A stretch of DNA of 64,000 nucleotides, from contig NZ_CP051144.1 of assembly GCF_012317385.1 (NCBI RefSeq), forward strand, positions 310,001 through 374,000, in the 5' to 3' direction. The position numbers and the translations under genes are program-made. The stretch's first letter is position 1. Each line of letters starts with the position of its first letter. This stretch comes from Romboutsia sp. CE17 (GTDB lineage: Bacteria > Bacillota > Clostridia > Peptostreptococcales > Peptostreptococcaceae). A model generated the notes under the pieces. That model did not search any database. It was given only the letters and a program-made list of their open reading frames with translations, and was not told where the DNA came from. Shown piece after piece: positions 8,159 to 16,731 of this stretch.

Positions 8159-8665
8159 ATGGATAAAACTTGTCCAGAGTATGATATTCAAAAAATATTT
8201 TCTATGTATAATCCATCCAAACCAAATGCATATGCTCAAATAAAGGGAGGGCCTTTGGCATCTTGTATTAAAGGAACTATTTATTTATATCAATTAGAAG
8301 ATGGAGTATATGTAAAAGCATATATAACAGGAATACCAAATACAAATAATCAAACTAGTTCATTTCATGGACTCCATATTCATGAAATAGGAGATTGTAC
8401 TGTAGGAAATAAAAATGATCCATTTACTAATGCTAAATCTCACTACAATCCAACTAATGCAGAACATCCTATGCATGCAGGAGATTTACCACCAATACTA
8501 TCTGCAAATGGAATAGGAATCTTATCTGTATTTACAAATAGATTTACTGTAGATGAGGTTATAGGTAAGTCCTTTATACTTCATGAAAAATATGATGATT
8601 TTACTTCACAACCTGCTGGAAATGCAGGATCTAGATGGGCATGTGGAGTTATAACTTATTATTAA
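8159..8665 (+). CDS. sodC: Cu/Zn superoxide dismutase family protein, cytoplasmic form
   Basis: The 168-residue protein keeps every metal ligand of Cu/Zn SOD. HGLHIHE supplies His73 and His75, SHYNP His95, HPMHAGDL His103, His106 and Asp109, and FILHEKYDDF His142. The disulfide pair is Cys80 (EIGDC) and Cys162 (GSRWACGVI), with the guiding Arg159. A functional dismutase that converts superoxide to peroxide and oxygen is therefore plausible, unlike the copper-site-deficient Bacillus YojM type. It has no signal peptide or lipobox, which is unusual because bacterial SodC is normally exported. AAGGAGG precedes the ATG, and it stands alone between two terminators. Spore-coat association is possible but not shown. 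Confidence 0.93.
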   Translation: MDKTCPEYDIQKIFSMYNPSKPNAYAQIKGGPLASCIKGTIYLYQLEDGVYVKAYITGIPNTNNQTSSFHGLHIHEIGDCTVGNKNDPFTNAKSHYNPTNAEHPMHAGDLPPILSANGIGILSVFTNRFTVDEVIGKSFILHEKYDDFTSQPAGNAGSRWACGVITYY

Positions 8666-8682
8666 GTAGTAGATATTTAAAT

Positions 8683-8722
8683 AATAAAGCCATATTAATT
8701 AAATAATTAATATGGTTTTATT
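8683..8722 (+). terminator. Terminator of sodC
   Basis: A stem beginning AATAAAGCCATATTAATT pairs across AAAT with AATTAATATGGTTTTATT. Confidence 0.85.
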
Positions 8723-8797
8723 TAATTATATTCCGATTATAAGAAATACATATTAATAAACAATCATTAATTATAATAATAAAAATATTATAAAAAA

Positions 8798-8878
8798 AGT
8801 TGTAAATACAACTAAATAATAATATAATAATTCTTGTGCAATTTGCAAAACTTTAAAAATATAGTTGTTTATGCAACT
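8798..8878 (+). promoter_or_regulatory. Promoter with repeated MarR-like palindromes upstream of MATE gene
   Basis: The dyad AGTTGT-AAAT-ACAACT (8798-8813) overlaps the -35 (TTGTAA, 8800-8805) of a promoter with a perfect TATAAT 17 bases on (8823-8828). A second copy, AGTTGT-TTAT-GCAACT, lies at 8863-8878. A weaker TTGTGCAA/TTGCAAAA dyad at 8834-8850 lies between. Repeated TTGT/ACAA dyads over a promoter are the usual layout for MarR-family repression of multidrug exporters. No such regulator is encoded here. Confidence 0.6.
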
Positions 8879-8910
8879 TAGATTATAAAATAAACAATAG
8901 GAGGACATAT

Positions 8911-10275
8911 ATGGGTAATAATCAACAAATTTTAGGAACAGAACCTATAGGAAAATTACTACTAAAATATTCATTACCAGCAATAATAGGTATGATGGTA
9001 AATGGATTATACAATGTAGTAGATAGAATATTCATAGGAAATATACCAGGAGTTGGGCCACTTGCAATAACTGGTTTAGGAGTTACTATGCCGATAATGA
9101 CTATAATATTAGCATTTGGTCTTTTAATAGGAGTAGGAACAGCAACTAATATATCTATTAAATTAGGTCAAGGAAAAAGAGAAGAGGCAGAAAAGCTTAT
9201 AGGTAATGCAATCACATTAGCAATAATAGTTGGATTAATGATAACAACATTAGGAATTATATTTGAAGACCAAATATTAACATCATTTGGAGCAAGTAAA
9301 GATAGTTTATATTATGCAAAAGCATATATAAATATAATATTATTAGGAAGTGTATTTAACTTAATGGGATTTGCATTTAATCATATTATTAGAGGAGACG
9401 GAAACCCTAAACTTTCAGCAATAATAATGATTGTAGGGTGTGTGACAAATATAGTTTTAGATGCAGTATTTATATTTGGATTTAATATGGGAATACAAGG
9501 AGCAGCTATTGCTACTGTTATATCACAATTTGTAACAGCTGCTTGGGGACTATCTTATTACTTAAGAGGAAAGTCTAATTTAAGATTTGATAAAGCTAAT
9601 TTAAAATTAGATAAATCATTAATAGCTATAATATTCTCGATTGGAGTAGCTCCATTTGCTATGCAAATAGCAGCAAGTTGTGTTCAAATAATAAGTAATA
9701 ATGCCCTTAGAACTTATGGTGGAGATTTAGCTATAGGTGCTATGGCTACTGTAAACTCTATAGTAACGTTACTAAGTATGCCTATAATAGGAATAAGTCA
9801 AGGAGCACAACCTATAGTTGGATTTAACTATGGATGTAAAAGATATGATAGAGCTGAAAAAACTCTTAAAATATGCGTTTCAGCAGCAACAATAGGTCTA
9901 TTTATAAGTTGGTTAGTCGTTCAATTTGTACCAGGGCCAATAGTAAGCATGTTTAACAGTGATGCTGAACTTGTAAGAATATCAGTTGATGGAGTTAGAA
10001 AGTACTTATGTATGATGCCTTTAATAGGTATGTCTATAATTGGTTCTAACTATATTCAATCAATTGGTAAAGCTAAGCAAGCAATGTTTTTAAGTTTACT
10101 TAGACAGGTAATATTATTAGTACCTATGATGCTTATATTACCAAGAATTTTTGGACTAAATGGTGTTTGGTTTGCTCAACCAATAGCTGACGTAATATCA
10201 TTTATAGTGACATTTATATTAATAAATAGAGAAGTTAAATCTCATAAGAAAATAGAAACAGAATGTGTAGCTTAA
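8911..10275 (+). CDS. MATE family multidrug/toxin efflux transporter
   Basis: The 454-residue membrane protein has the two MatE repeats and about 12 helices. Family segments are clear: the N-terminal LLLKYSLPAIIGMMVNGLYNVVDRIFIG, GFAFNHIIRGDGNPKLSA, and ISQGAQPIVGFNYG in the second half. It most resembles the MepA subgroup, which exports cationic drugs and dyes in exchange for Na+ or H+. The substrate is not predictable. AGGAGG precedes the ATG. It is monocistronic. The palindromes at 8798-8878 suggest repression relieved by a ligand, in line with the MepR-MepA precedent. Confidence 0.94.
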   Translation: MGNNQQILGTEPIGKLLLKYSLPAIIGMMVNGLYNVVDRIFIGNIPGVGPLAITGLGVTMPIMTIILAFGLLIGVGTATNISIKLGQGKREEAEKLIGNAITLAIIVGLMITTLGIIFEDQILTSFGASKDSLYYAKAYINIILLGSVFNLMGFAFNHIIRGDGNPKLSAIIMIVGCVTNIVLDAVFIFGFNMGIQGAAIATVISQFVTAAWGLSYYLRGKSNLRFDKANLKLDKSLIAIIFSIGVAPFAMQIAASCVQIISNNALRTYGGDLAIGAMATVNSIVTLLSMPIIGISQGAQPIVGFNYGCKRYDRAEKTLKICVSAATIGLFISWLVVQFVPGPIVSMFNSDAELVRISVDGVRKYLCMMPLIGMSIIGSNYIQSIGKAKQAMFLSLLRQVILLVPMMLILPRIFGLNGVWFAQPIADVISFIVTFILINREVKSHKKIETECVA

Positions 10276-10314
10276 AAATTTAAAATTAGTAAAATAATAA
10301 TTATAAATAAAAAT

Positions 10315-10362
10315 AAAAAGATGTCTATTTAATGATAAAAAATCATTTTAAGACATCTTTTT
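10315..10362. terminator. Bidirectional terminator between MATE and MFS genes
   Basis: AAAAAGATGTCT pairs with AGACATCTTTTT around an inner TGAT/ATCA stem. A and T runs on either side suit both converging genes. Confidence 0.9.
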
Positions 10363-10395
10363 ATTTATTATAAATATTGATTTATGTTTTTATAT

Positions 10396-11697
10396 TTATA
10401 CTATTTTTTTAGTTTCAAAAACATTTTGCTCTTTGTTCATTTTTATTATTGAACTAGTAGAGTATAATAGACCAGAATAAGCTACTACAGCGTATACTAT
10501 TGTAGATATCCATCCAGCAGTAAATCCAGATTTATCAACGATTACTCCAAATAAAGTAGATCCTGCTCCAAATCCAGCAGCAAAGAATATTTGAACAATA
10601 CCTAATATAGTACCGAATTCTTTATTACCGAATAAAGCCCCAGTCATATAAGATGGTCCTATTATATATGAATACATAGATATACCTAAACAAATAGAAA
10701 ATACAAAACCAAGCATATTTATTTGACCTACAAATATTAAAGATAATCCACCAGTGATTACCAGTAATCCTGCTAACACAAGAGATTTTGTTATACCAAG
10801 TTTATCGAATAAAACACCACCACATAGGTTTCCAAATACTGAAATTAAACCAAATAAAGATGCTACTAATGCTGAACCTAAAGTGAATATTTCTTTTTGC
10901 TCTAGTGTTTGTAAGTATGGGATAAATTGTAATGCCATTCCACCAACATATAGACCAACAAAAATAAATGATATTGCGAATATCCAGAAATACTTAATTT
11001 TACTTACTTCTGCAAATGTATATCCCCAGTTTGAGTTTTCATTTGACTTATTTTTAGCTTTTTTAGGCTTATTTAATTCTAATTCAGCTTTTGATTTTGG
11101 TAATCTCATTATAAATAATGCTATAGGTAAAGCTACTATTATAGCTAATAAACCAAATCTAAGGTAAGCACCTTTGTAACCTATTGCTGGATTAGATAGC
11201 CATTTTCCTGCAAATTGTTGAAGAACCATATTTCCAAGTCCTCCACCAGAGAATGCAAGTCCCATTGCTATACCTTTGTTTTCTACGAACCAGCTATTTA
11301 TAAGTGTAGGAACACCTATAGCAGATATTATTGCAGAACCTATTTGTACTAATATAGATAATGCGTAGTAAGCAAATATATTACCTCCAGCTAAAGACAT
11401 AGCTGAAAATGCTCCACCAACTAAAACTACACCAAGTACATAAAGTAATTTTATGTTTGCTTTAGGATGAGAATATAGCTTTCCTATAAAAGGAGAGCAT
11501 ATAGCAGATACAATAGTACCAATAGTAAATATTAATGAAAATTGAGTATAAGTAAAACCTTCTCCCGAAGTTACATAGTTTGTAAATGCAGGTTGGATAT
11601 TAGCAGCTAATGAATATGGTACAGCTTGAATAAGCATACAACCTACAACTATTAACCAACCATAAAAAAATGTACTTTTACTTTTTGCGTTTTCCAT
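10396..11697 (-). CDS. MFS transporter, oxalate/formate antiporter (OFA) family
   Basis: The 433-residue protein has 12 predicted helices in two halves with a basic central loop (PKKAKNKSNEN). The start FFYGWLIVVGCMLIQAVPYSLAANIQPAFTNYV and the segment GIAMGLAFSGGGLGNM are typical of the OFA subfamily (2.A.1.11), which moves small carboxylates such as oxalate/formate or pyruvate. The substrate is not predictable, and no carboxylate enzyme lies beside it. AAGAAGG precedes the ATG on the minus strand. Upstream lies a 467-base gap that separates it from hpf and contains a long hairpin and an AATTGA-CTAAA-TCAATT dyad (11859-11875). Confidence 0.9.
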   Translation of the reverse strand: MENAKSKSTFFYGWLIVVGCMLIQAVPYSLAANIQPAFTNYVTSGEGFTYTQFSLIFTIGTIVSAICSPFIGKLYSHPKANIKLLYVLGVVLVGGAFSAMSLAGGNIFAYYALSILVQIGSAIISAIGVPTLINSWFVENKGIAMGLAFSGGGLGNMVLQQFAGKWLSNPAIGYKGAYLRFGLLAIIVALPIALFIMRLPKSKAELELNKPKKAKNKSNENSNWGYTFAEVSKIKYFWIFAISFIFVGLYVGGMALQFIPYLQTLEQKEIFTLGSALVASLFGLISVFGNLCGGVLFDKLGITKSLVLAGLLVITGGLSLIFVGQINMLGFVFSICLGISMYSYIIGPSYMTGALFGNKEFGTILGIVQIFFAAGFGAGSTLFGVIVDKSGFTAGWISTIVYAVVAYSGLLYSTSSIIKMNKEQNVFETKKIV

Positions 11698-11988
11698 AAT
11701 GAATACCTTCTTTACTGTTAATTTTTAGTATAATTTAAAGAATTAAAAGTAAATATTACTTCGAATTATACTTTAGACTTTAATAAACTTATAAAAAGTT
11801 ATTAGATGCAAATAATAACATTTTTCGACAGATAAAACAATAGGGAAAATTTGAAAATAATTGACTAAATCAATTTTATAAAAAATTAATTTATTTTGTA
11901 TTGATATATATGAGTAATTTACAATAGTATATTTAATTGAATCAAACGCAATATTGAAAATTATATAATAATTCTTTAAAGCTAAACA

Positions 11989-12036
11989 TTCAATTAGAAA
12001 AATTGAATTTCATAAATTCAAATTTTTCTAATTGAA
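11989..12036. repeat. Long hairpin without T run in the MFS-hpf gap
   Basis: A 22-base arm starting TTCAATTAGAAAAATTG folds back on its complement across CAT, with a single bulged A. Neither side has a T run, so it is not an ordinary terminator. The rest of the 467-base gap (11698-12164) holds only the hpf terminator and a weak dyad at 11859-11875; I see no gene in it. Confidence 0.7.
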
Positions 12037-12111
12037 ATTACATAAAAGCTTATATGTTCTAGGAGCAATGGATAAAGAAACAATAAAATACATTATATAG
12101 GAATGTAAATA

Positions 12112-12143
12112 AAAAATCGATACTATAGAAAGTATCGATTTTT
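12112..12143. terminator. Terminator of hpf
   Basis: AAAAATCGATACT / AGTATCGATTTTT is a 13-bp stem with a six-base loop. Read on the minus strand it ends in a T run behind hpf; it is symmetric and may work both ways. Confidence 0.88.
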
Positions 12144-12164
12144 AGTAATTACACACACATAAGA

Positions 12165-12698
12165 TTATATTTGTTCTATTAATCCATAGCCATCATGTCT
12201 TTTATAAACAATATTTATCTCTTCAGTGTCAGAATCTCTGAATACAAAGAAGTTATGACTCAGTAAATCCATCTGAATAATTGCATCCTCAGGAGTCATA
12301 GGTTTATTTATATTAAATTTCTTAACCTTTTTTATTTTATTTTCATGTTCATCTTCAGGTGAAATATAGTCTTCGATATTATCAAATCTTATACTAGCAT
12401 TAGATTTATTTTTCTTAGATAGCTGAGTTTTTAGCTTTCTTATTTGGCTATATAGTTTATCATAAACTAAGTCTATAGAAGCATATAAATCTTCTGTAGA
12501 ATTTTCAGCTCTAAGTATAGTCCCACCTTTAGTGAATATTGTAACTTCTATCTTTTGATTTTTTCTTTTTACATCTAACTTTACATTAATATCAGTATCT
12601 TCATTTAAGTATTTTTCTAACTTGCTAAACTTATTTTCTATTTTTTCTTTTATTGCATCTGTTAATTTTAATTGTTTTGAAACTATAGTTATATTCAT
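12165..12698 (-). CDS. hpf: Long-form ribosome hibernation promoting factor
   Basis: The 177-residue protein has the S30AE/YfiA N-terminal domain (about 1-100), starting MNITIVSKQLKLTDAIKEKI, and a C-terminal dimerisation domain (about 120-177) with MTPEDAIIQMDLLSHNFFVFRD. The basic linker is rich in Lys/Asn. The length and second domain make it the long HPF of Firmicutes. It occupies the mRNA/tRNA channel of the 30S subunit and pairs two 70S ribosomes into inactive 100S dimers in stationary phase. GGAGGTTTAGA precedes the ATG on the minus strand. It stands alone, with a candidate small membrane peptide gene 70 bases upstream on the same strand. Confidence 0.97.
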   Translation of the reverse strand: MNITIVSKQLKLTDAIKEKIENKFSKLEKYLNEDTDINVKLDVKRKNQKIEVTIFTKGGTILRAENSTEDLYASIDLVYDKLYSQIRKLKTQLSKKNKSNASIRFDNIEDYISPEDEHENKIKKVKKFNINKPMTPEDAIIQMDLLSHNFFVFRDSDTEEINIVYKRHDGYGLIEQI

Positions 12699-12767
12699 AA
12701 TTCTAAACCTCCAATAAATTTAGTTTGTTATACTCTTTATACTGTCTTCATTTTAAATTGATAAAGA

Positions 12768-12854
12768 TTATTCAATAATCTCATTTTTTTTAAAGAAGGT
12801 AAATATTAAAAAACCACTAAATAGGGTAGCTATCAAAAGTAATATTTTCTTCAT
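12768..12854 (-). CDS. Candidate small hydrophobic peptide, 28 residues
   Basis: Upstream of hpf on the same strand is a short frame starting MKKILLLIATLFSG and ending FFKKNEIIE. It has a positive N-terminus, one 18-residue hydrophobic segment and a charged tail, the shape of a single-span membrane peptide with its N-terminus inside. A purine-rich AAAGAAAGAAG lies about 9 bases before the ATG. I do not recognise a family. It could be co-transcribed with hpf. Its small size means chance cannot be excluded, but the segment organisation is better than expected for random A+T-rich sequence. Confidence 0.45.
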   Translation of the reverse strand: MKKILLLIATLFSGFLIFTFFKKNEIIE

Positions 12855-12987
12855 AGGCAACACTTCTTTCTTTTAAAATTTTATTTATGATTTAATTATA
12901 TATGGAAAATGTTTGCAATAAAAGTCTATATTTTTACTGAATTTTCTGATAAAATATTGATTATACGGTGTTTTTTATTTAAATCTA

Positions 12988-13027
12988 AAAATATAATAGA
13001 AAATCATAAAATATAATAGAAAATCAT
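12988..13027. repeat. Two exact tandem copies of a 20-bp A+T-rich unit
   Basis: The unit AAAATATAATAGAAAATCAT occurs twice in a row, with a decayed third start after it. Each copy contains a TATAAT. It lies in the 535-base gap 12699-13233, which otherwise holds the 28-residue frame and a hairpin at 13070-13102. Confidence 0.8.
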
Positions 13028-13069
13028 AATATATAAGAGCAAATTTAATAGTTAACATAAATTAAGAAT

Positions 13070-13102
13070 AAGAGGTACTAAATAATTATTTAGTATCTTT
13101 TA
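13070..13102 (+). terminator. Orphan terminator-like hairpin
   Basis: AAGAGGTACTAAAT pairs with ATTTAGTATCTTTT (one G-T pair) and ends in TTTTATTT on the plus strand. No plus-strand gene precedes it, since hpf reads away. It may end a short untranslated transcript starting in 12900-13030, or be a remnant. Confidence 0.55.
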
Positions 13103-13242
13103 TTTATATAGTGGAAAATCATTAAGCTAGAGAAAGCTAAAATCTTAATAAGTTTTTAAATTTAACAATATAAATATAATACTATTTCTAACATTAAAAA
13201 TTTAGATTATAATAGAGTTATTAATATTAGGAGGTGTGTACG

Positions 13243-14139
13243 TTGTATTTACAGAAACCTGGAATGAGAAACATAAAGACAGGTATAGGTGTAATGTTAT
13301 GTGCGTTAGTTGGATATTTAAACATATTAGATAAGACTTTGTTCGCAGCTATAGCTTGCATTGTATGTATGCAAACCACAGTTAAGGGGTCTCTTATTGT
13401 AGGTATAAATAGATTAAAAGGTACATTTATTGGAGGTGTTATAGGTTTTTTATTTGTATTAATAAGGCCTGGAGATCCTATATTATCTTGTTTAGCTGTT
13501 ATTACAACAATATATGTTTGTAATATTTTAAAAATAAATAAATCCATAACTATTGCATGTGTAGTTTGTTGTTCTATATTATTAGGAGTTGATTCTACAA
13601 ATCCTGTTTATTATTCTATTCATAGAATAGTAGATACATCAATAGGAGTTATTATAGGTGTTGGAGTAAATTACTTCATATATAGACCGAACTATTTAGA
13701 AAGTATATATAACGAAATAAAGGTGATAGAAAATACATCTATCAAGTTATTAAAAAGAGAAATAGAAAAAGGTAACAACGTAGATATATCTTTATTAAAA
13801 GATGAAATTACAAAATTAGAAGAACTATATAAAAACTTTTTAGATGAATTAGAGTATAGTAATGATGAAATTGACAATGAATCAATAAATAAAACAATAG
13901 CTAAGTGTAAGCAGATATATTTACATCTTCAAGTATTAGAACATATGAAAGATAAATGTTACTTAAATAAAGAAAATTATATTAAAAGTAAAGATTTATA
14001 TGATGAATTAGATGAAAAAGTAGAAATAAAGGACAATATAAGTCCTGTTTATAACTACCATATAAGAATGATAATAGAGAGTATTAATGAAATACAAGAT
14101 GCTTATAGTGGTATAGAGAATATAGAAGCAAGAGCCTAA
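13243..14139 (+). CDS. Aromatic acid exporter family (FUSC/ArAE_1-like) membrane protein
   Basis: The product is about 298 residues. The N-terminal half has four to six closely packed helices (RNIKTGIGVMLCALVGYLNI onwards) with TTVKGSLIVGINRLKGTFIGG, typical of the ArAE_1/FUSC fold. The C-terminal half is a charged, helical cytoplasmic domain rich in Lys/Glu. The start is TTG at 13243, because AGGAGG at 13229-13234 lies eight bases before it; the GTG at 13234 overlaps that RBS and cannot be used with it. FUSC proteins are proposed exporters of aromatic carboxylic acids, but few have been tested. A second member of this type is at 50197. No operon partner. Confidence 0.85.
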   Translation: MYLQKPGMRNIKTGIGVMLCALVGYLNILDKTLFAAIACIVCMQTTVKGSLIVGINRLKGTFIGGVIGFLFVLIRPGDPILSCLAVITTIYVCNILKINKSITIACVVCCSILLGVDSTNPVYYSIHRIVDTSIGVIIGVGVNYFIYRPNYLESIYNEIKVIENTSIKLLKREIEKGNNVDISLLKDEITKLEELYKNFLDELEYSNDEIDNESINKTIAKCKQIYLHLQVLEHMKDKCYLNKENYIKSKDLYDELDEKVEIKDNISPVYNYHIRMIIESINEIQDAYSGIENIEARA

Positions 14140-14357
14140 TATATTTAAGGTGACAATGTCAACTAAAAGTAAATATCTCAAGTAGGATTTTAAAATTAAA
14201 AAGTATATATAGAGCTTTATCTATTATTTATTTACTATATTTATAAAAATATAATTTAGATTAAAATATATATAAATTACTATGTTATTTGCAATTAAGT
14301 GAATAGTTTATTTATTTTGTATTTTCAGAATAATTTGCGAAATAATGTCGAAAAATA

Positions 14358-14386
14358 TTTACATCTCGACTATACCGTTATATAAT
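14358..14386 (+). promoter_or_regulatory. Promoter of DUF969-DUF979-pcp operon
   Basis: TTTACA-17-TATAAT (14358-14363, 14381-14386) lies 52 bases before the DUF969 start. A GTCGA...TCGAC dyad (14347-14370) flanks the -35 and could be an operator. The rest of the gap 14140-14357 shows nothing I can name. Confidence 0.6.
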
Positions 14387-14437
14387 TAACTAAACTAACT
14401 AATTTGGATAAAACAATCAAGAAATGGAGATGACAAC

Positions 14438-15124
14438 ATGGAGTTAGTAGGAATATTAATTATAATCGTCGGATTTGCATTAAAATTAGACACTATAGCT
14501 GTAGTAGTAGCAGCTGGAATTACAACTGGGTTAGTAGCTGACATGAATATAATGGAGATACTAACAACTTTAGGAGACGCATTTATAACAAACAGAACAA
14601 CTTGTCTATTCATGCTTACAGTTCCTATTATAGGTTTATGTGAGAGATATGGGTTAAAAGCTAAAGCAATAATGCTTATAAAAAAGGCAAAAGGATTATC
14701 TACAGGAATATTATTAAGTGGATATACTTTTATAAGAGAAGTAACTATAGGAATGGGGGTTACACTAGGTGGTCATCCTCAATTTGTTAGACCTTTAGTA
14801 AGTCCAATGGCAGAAGGTGCAGCAATTGCAAAATATGGTGAACTAGATGAAAAGGATTTAGATAAAATAAAAGCTTACTCAGCTGCATCAGATAATATCG
14901 GAAATTTCTGTGCACAAAATGTATTTATGGCTAATTCAGGTGTACTTTTAGTTGCATCTACACTAGAAGGCTTAGGAATAAAAGTAGATACACTTCAATT
15001 ATCAAAAGTAGCAATACCAGTAGCTATAATAGCTTTAGTATTGTGGGTAAGTCAAAATATATCATTAGATAGAAAATTAAAGAAAAAATATGAAAATAGA
15101 AATAATGTAGGAGGTGCAGCATAA
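14438..15124 (+). CDS. DUF969 family membrane protein
   Basis: The 228-residue protein has about five hydrophobic segments and the family pattern MELVGILIIIVGFALKLDTIAVVVAAGITTG. YGLKAKA and the central GGHPQFVRPLVSPMAEGAA are also typical. DUF969 is nearly always followed by DUF979 and pyroglutamyl peptidase, as here. The pair looks like a split permease related to ion-transporter-superfamily carriers. A role in uptake of 5-oxoproline or pyroglutamyl peptides has been inferred only from context. TGGAG lies nine bases before the ATG. The stop overlaps the start of the next gene (TAATG), suggesting translational coupling and a heteromeric complex. Confidence 0.9.
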   Translation: MELVGILIIIVGFALKLDTIAVVVAAGITTGLVADMNIMEILTTLGDAFITNRTTCLFMLTVPIIGLCERYGLKAKAIMLIKKAKGLSTGILLSGYTFIREVTIGMGVTLGGHPQFVRPLVSPMAEGAAIAKYGELDEKDLDKIKAYSAASDNIGNFCAQNVFMANSGVLLVASTLEGLGIKVDTLQLSKVAIPVAIIALVLWVSQNISLDRKLKKKYENRNNVGGAA

Positions 15125-16053
15125 TGGACATGACACAACTTTCAAATACATTATTACAGATATTCTACATGATGATAGGATTATACATGGGAGTTACCAT
15201 GGTATTTACCTTAAAAGATAAAAATCATAAAACTAGAATAGGTACAGCAGTATTTTGGGGAATATTATCTGCAATATTTATGTTTGGAGATTATATACCA
15301 AGTTCGATAGTAGGTTTACTTGTAGTAGTAATAGCACTTTTATCAGCAACTAAGCAAATAAACATAGGAACTTTAAAACAATTAGATGAAACTTTTGCTA
15401 ACTTAAAGGCTGAAAAACTTGGTTTAAAGATATTTATACCATCGTTATCAATAGCTATAATAGCAATGCTTATAGCATCATTTACTTCATTCCCTGGAAC
15501 AGTAGCTATAGGTATATCAGCTACAGTTACTTTAGTAATAACATTTATAATAACAAAAGCAAAACCAAAAGAATTCTTAGAAGATAGTAATAGAATGTAT
15601 CAATCAATGGGATCATTTACTATATTACCTCAATTACTAGCTTCATTAGGTGTATTATTTACAGCTGCTGGAGTAGGAGATAAAATATCTTCTATAATAT
15701 CAAGTGTTATACCAAGTGGAAATATATTAGTAGGGGTTATAGCTTACTGTTTAGGTATGGCAATATTTACAGCAATAATGGGTAATGCATTTGCTGCATT
15801 CTCAGTAATAACTGTAGGTGTAGGTGTTCCATTTGTATTTGCTCAAGGTGGAGATCCAGTAGTTTGTTCAATGCTAGCATTAACTGCAGGATATTGTGGA
15901 ACATTATTAACACCAATGGCTGCAAACTTTAACGTATTGCCTGCAGCATTACTAGAACTAAAAGATAAGAACGCAGTAATAAAAGCACAAGCAACTTTTG
16001 CAGTAATCTTATTAATAGTTCATATATTCTTAATGTACACTTTAGGATTTTAA
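15124..16053 (+). CDS. DUF979 family membrane protein
   Basis: The 309-residue protein has about nine membrane helices and the DUF979 features IYMMIGLYMGVTMVFTLKDK-like start and the C-terminal GGDPVVCSMLALTAGYCGTLLTPMAANFN. The last segment resembles the substrate-binding part of ion-transporter-superfamily permeases. It is the presumed partner of the DUF969 protein, encoded with a one-base overlap after AGGAGG, and is followed 36 bases later by pcp. Together they likely import a substrate for the two downstream enzymes. This is a context inference; I know of no direct transport assay. Confidence 0.9.
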   Translation: MDMTQLSNTLLQIFYMMIGLYMGVTMVFTLKDKNHKTRIGTAVFWGILSAIFMFGDYIPSSIVGLLVVVIALLSATKQINIGTLKQLDETFANLKAEKLGLKIFIPSLSIAIIAMLIASFTSFPGTVAIGISATVTLVITFIITKAKPKEFLEDSNRMYQSMGSFTILPQLLASLGVLFTAAGVGDKISSIISSVIPSGNILVGVIAYCLGMAIFTAIMGNAFAAFSVITVGVGVPFVFAQGGDPVVCSMLALTAGYCGTLLTPMAANFNVLPAALLELKDKNAVIKAQATFAVILLIVHIFLMYTLGF

Positions 16054-16089
16054 TAGAAATTTAGTTATAAACTTTTAGGAGGAAATGTC

Positions 16090-16731
16090 ATGAAGATATT
16101 ATTAACAGGATTTGATCCATTTGGAGGAGAACCAGTAAATCCAGCTGAAGAAGCAGTTAAAATGGTAAAAGACAACATTAATGGAGCTGAGATTATAAAA
16201 ATAACTATACCTACAGTTCAAACTAAATCGGTTCAAGCAATAGAGAGTGCTATAGAAACTCATAAGCCTGATATAGTAATATCTGTAGGTCAAGCAGGAG
16301 GAAGATTTGATATAACTCCAGAAAGAGTTGCTATAAATATAGATGATTTTAGAATAAAAGATAACGAAGGTAATCAACCAACAGACGAAATAATAAAATC
16401 TGATGGTCAACCAGCATATTTTTCAAACTTACCAGTAAAAGCTATGGTAAAGCATATGAATGATAATAATATACCTGCTACATTATCAAATACAGCTGGA
16501 ACATTTGTATGTAATCATGTAATGTATGGAATACTATATATGATAGATAAGAAATATCCTAACATAAAGGGTGGATTTATACACATACCATATATGACAT
16601 CTCAAGTCATGGATAAGAAAAATACACCATATATGTCATTAGAAGAGATAATTAAAGGATTAGAACTTGCTATAGAAGCATGTACTTTATACACTGAGGA
16701 CATTAAGACGATAGGTGGCGAAATTTGCTAA
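16090..16731 (+). CDS. pcp: Pyroglutamyl-peptidase I
   Basis: The 213-residue cysteine peptidase (family C15) removes N-terminal 5-oxoproline from peptides. All catalytic residues are visible: Glu78 in TPERVAIN, Cys141 in [10 protein letters not shown], and His165 in GGFIHIPY. The N-terminal [17 protein letters not shown] is diagnostic. Length matches the family. AGGAGG precedes the ATG. It is third in an operon with the DUF969/DUF979 membrane pair and overlaps the next gene by one base. The context suggests that imported pyroglutamyl peptides are processed in the cytoplasm. Confidence 0.97.
   Translation: MKILLTGFDPFGGEPVNPAEEAVKMVKDNINGAEIIKITIPTVQTKSVQAIESAIETHKPDIVISVGQAGGRFDITPERVAINIDDFRIKDNEGNQPTDEIIKSDGQPAYFSNLPVKAMVKHMNDNNIPATLSNTAGTFVCNHVMYGILYMIDKKYPNIKGGFIHIPYMTSQVMDKKNTPYMSLEEIIKGLELAIEACTLYTEDIKTIGGEIC

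Noticed and set aside
10754-11167. Plus-strand frame opposite the MFS gene
   Set aside because: The minus strand encodes a clear OFA transporter; the plus frame has low-complexity composition and no start signal.
12988-13027. CRISPR-like repeat
   Set aside because: Only two directly adjacent copies, no spacers and no cas genes.
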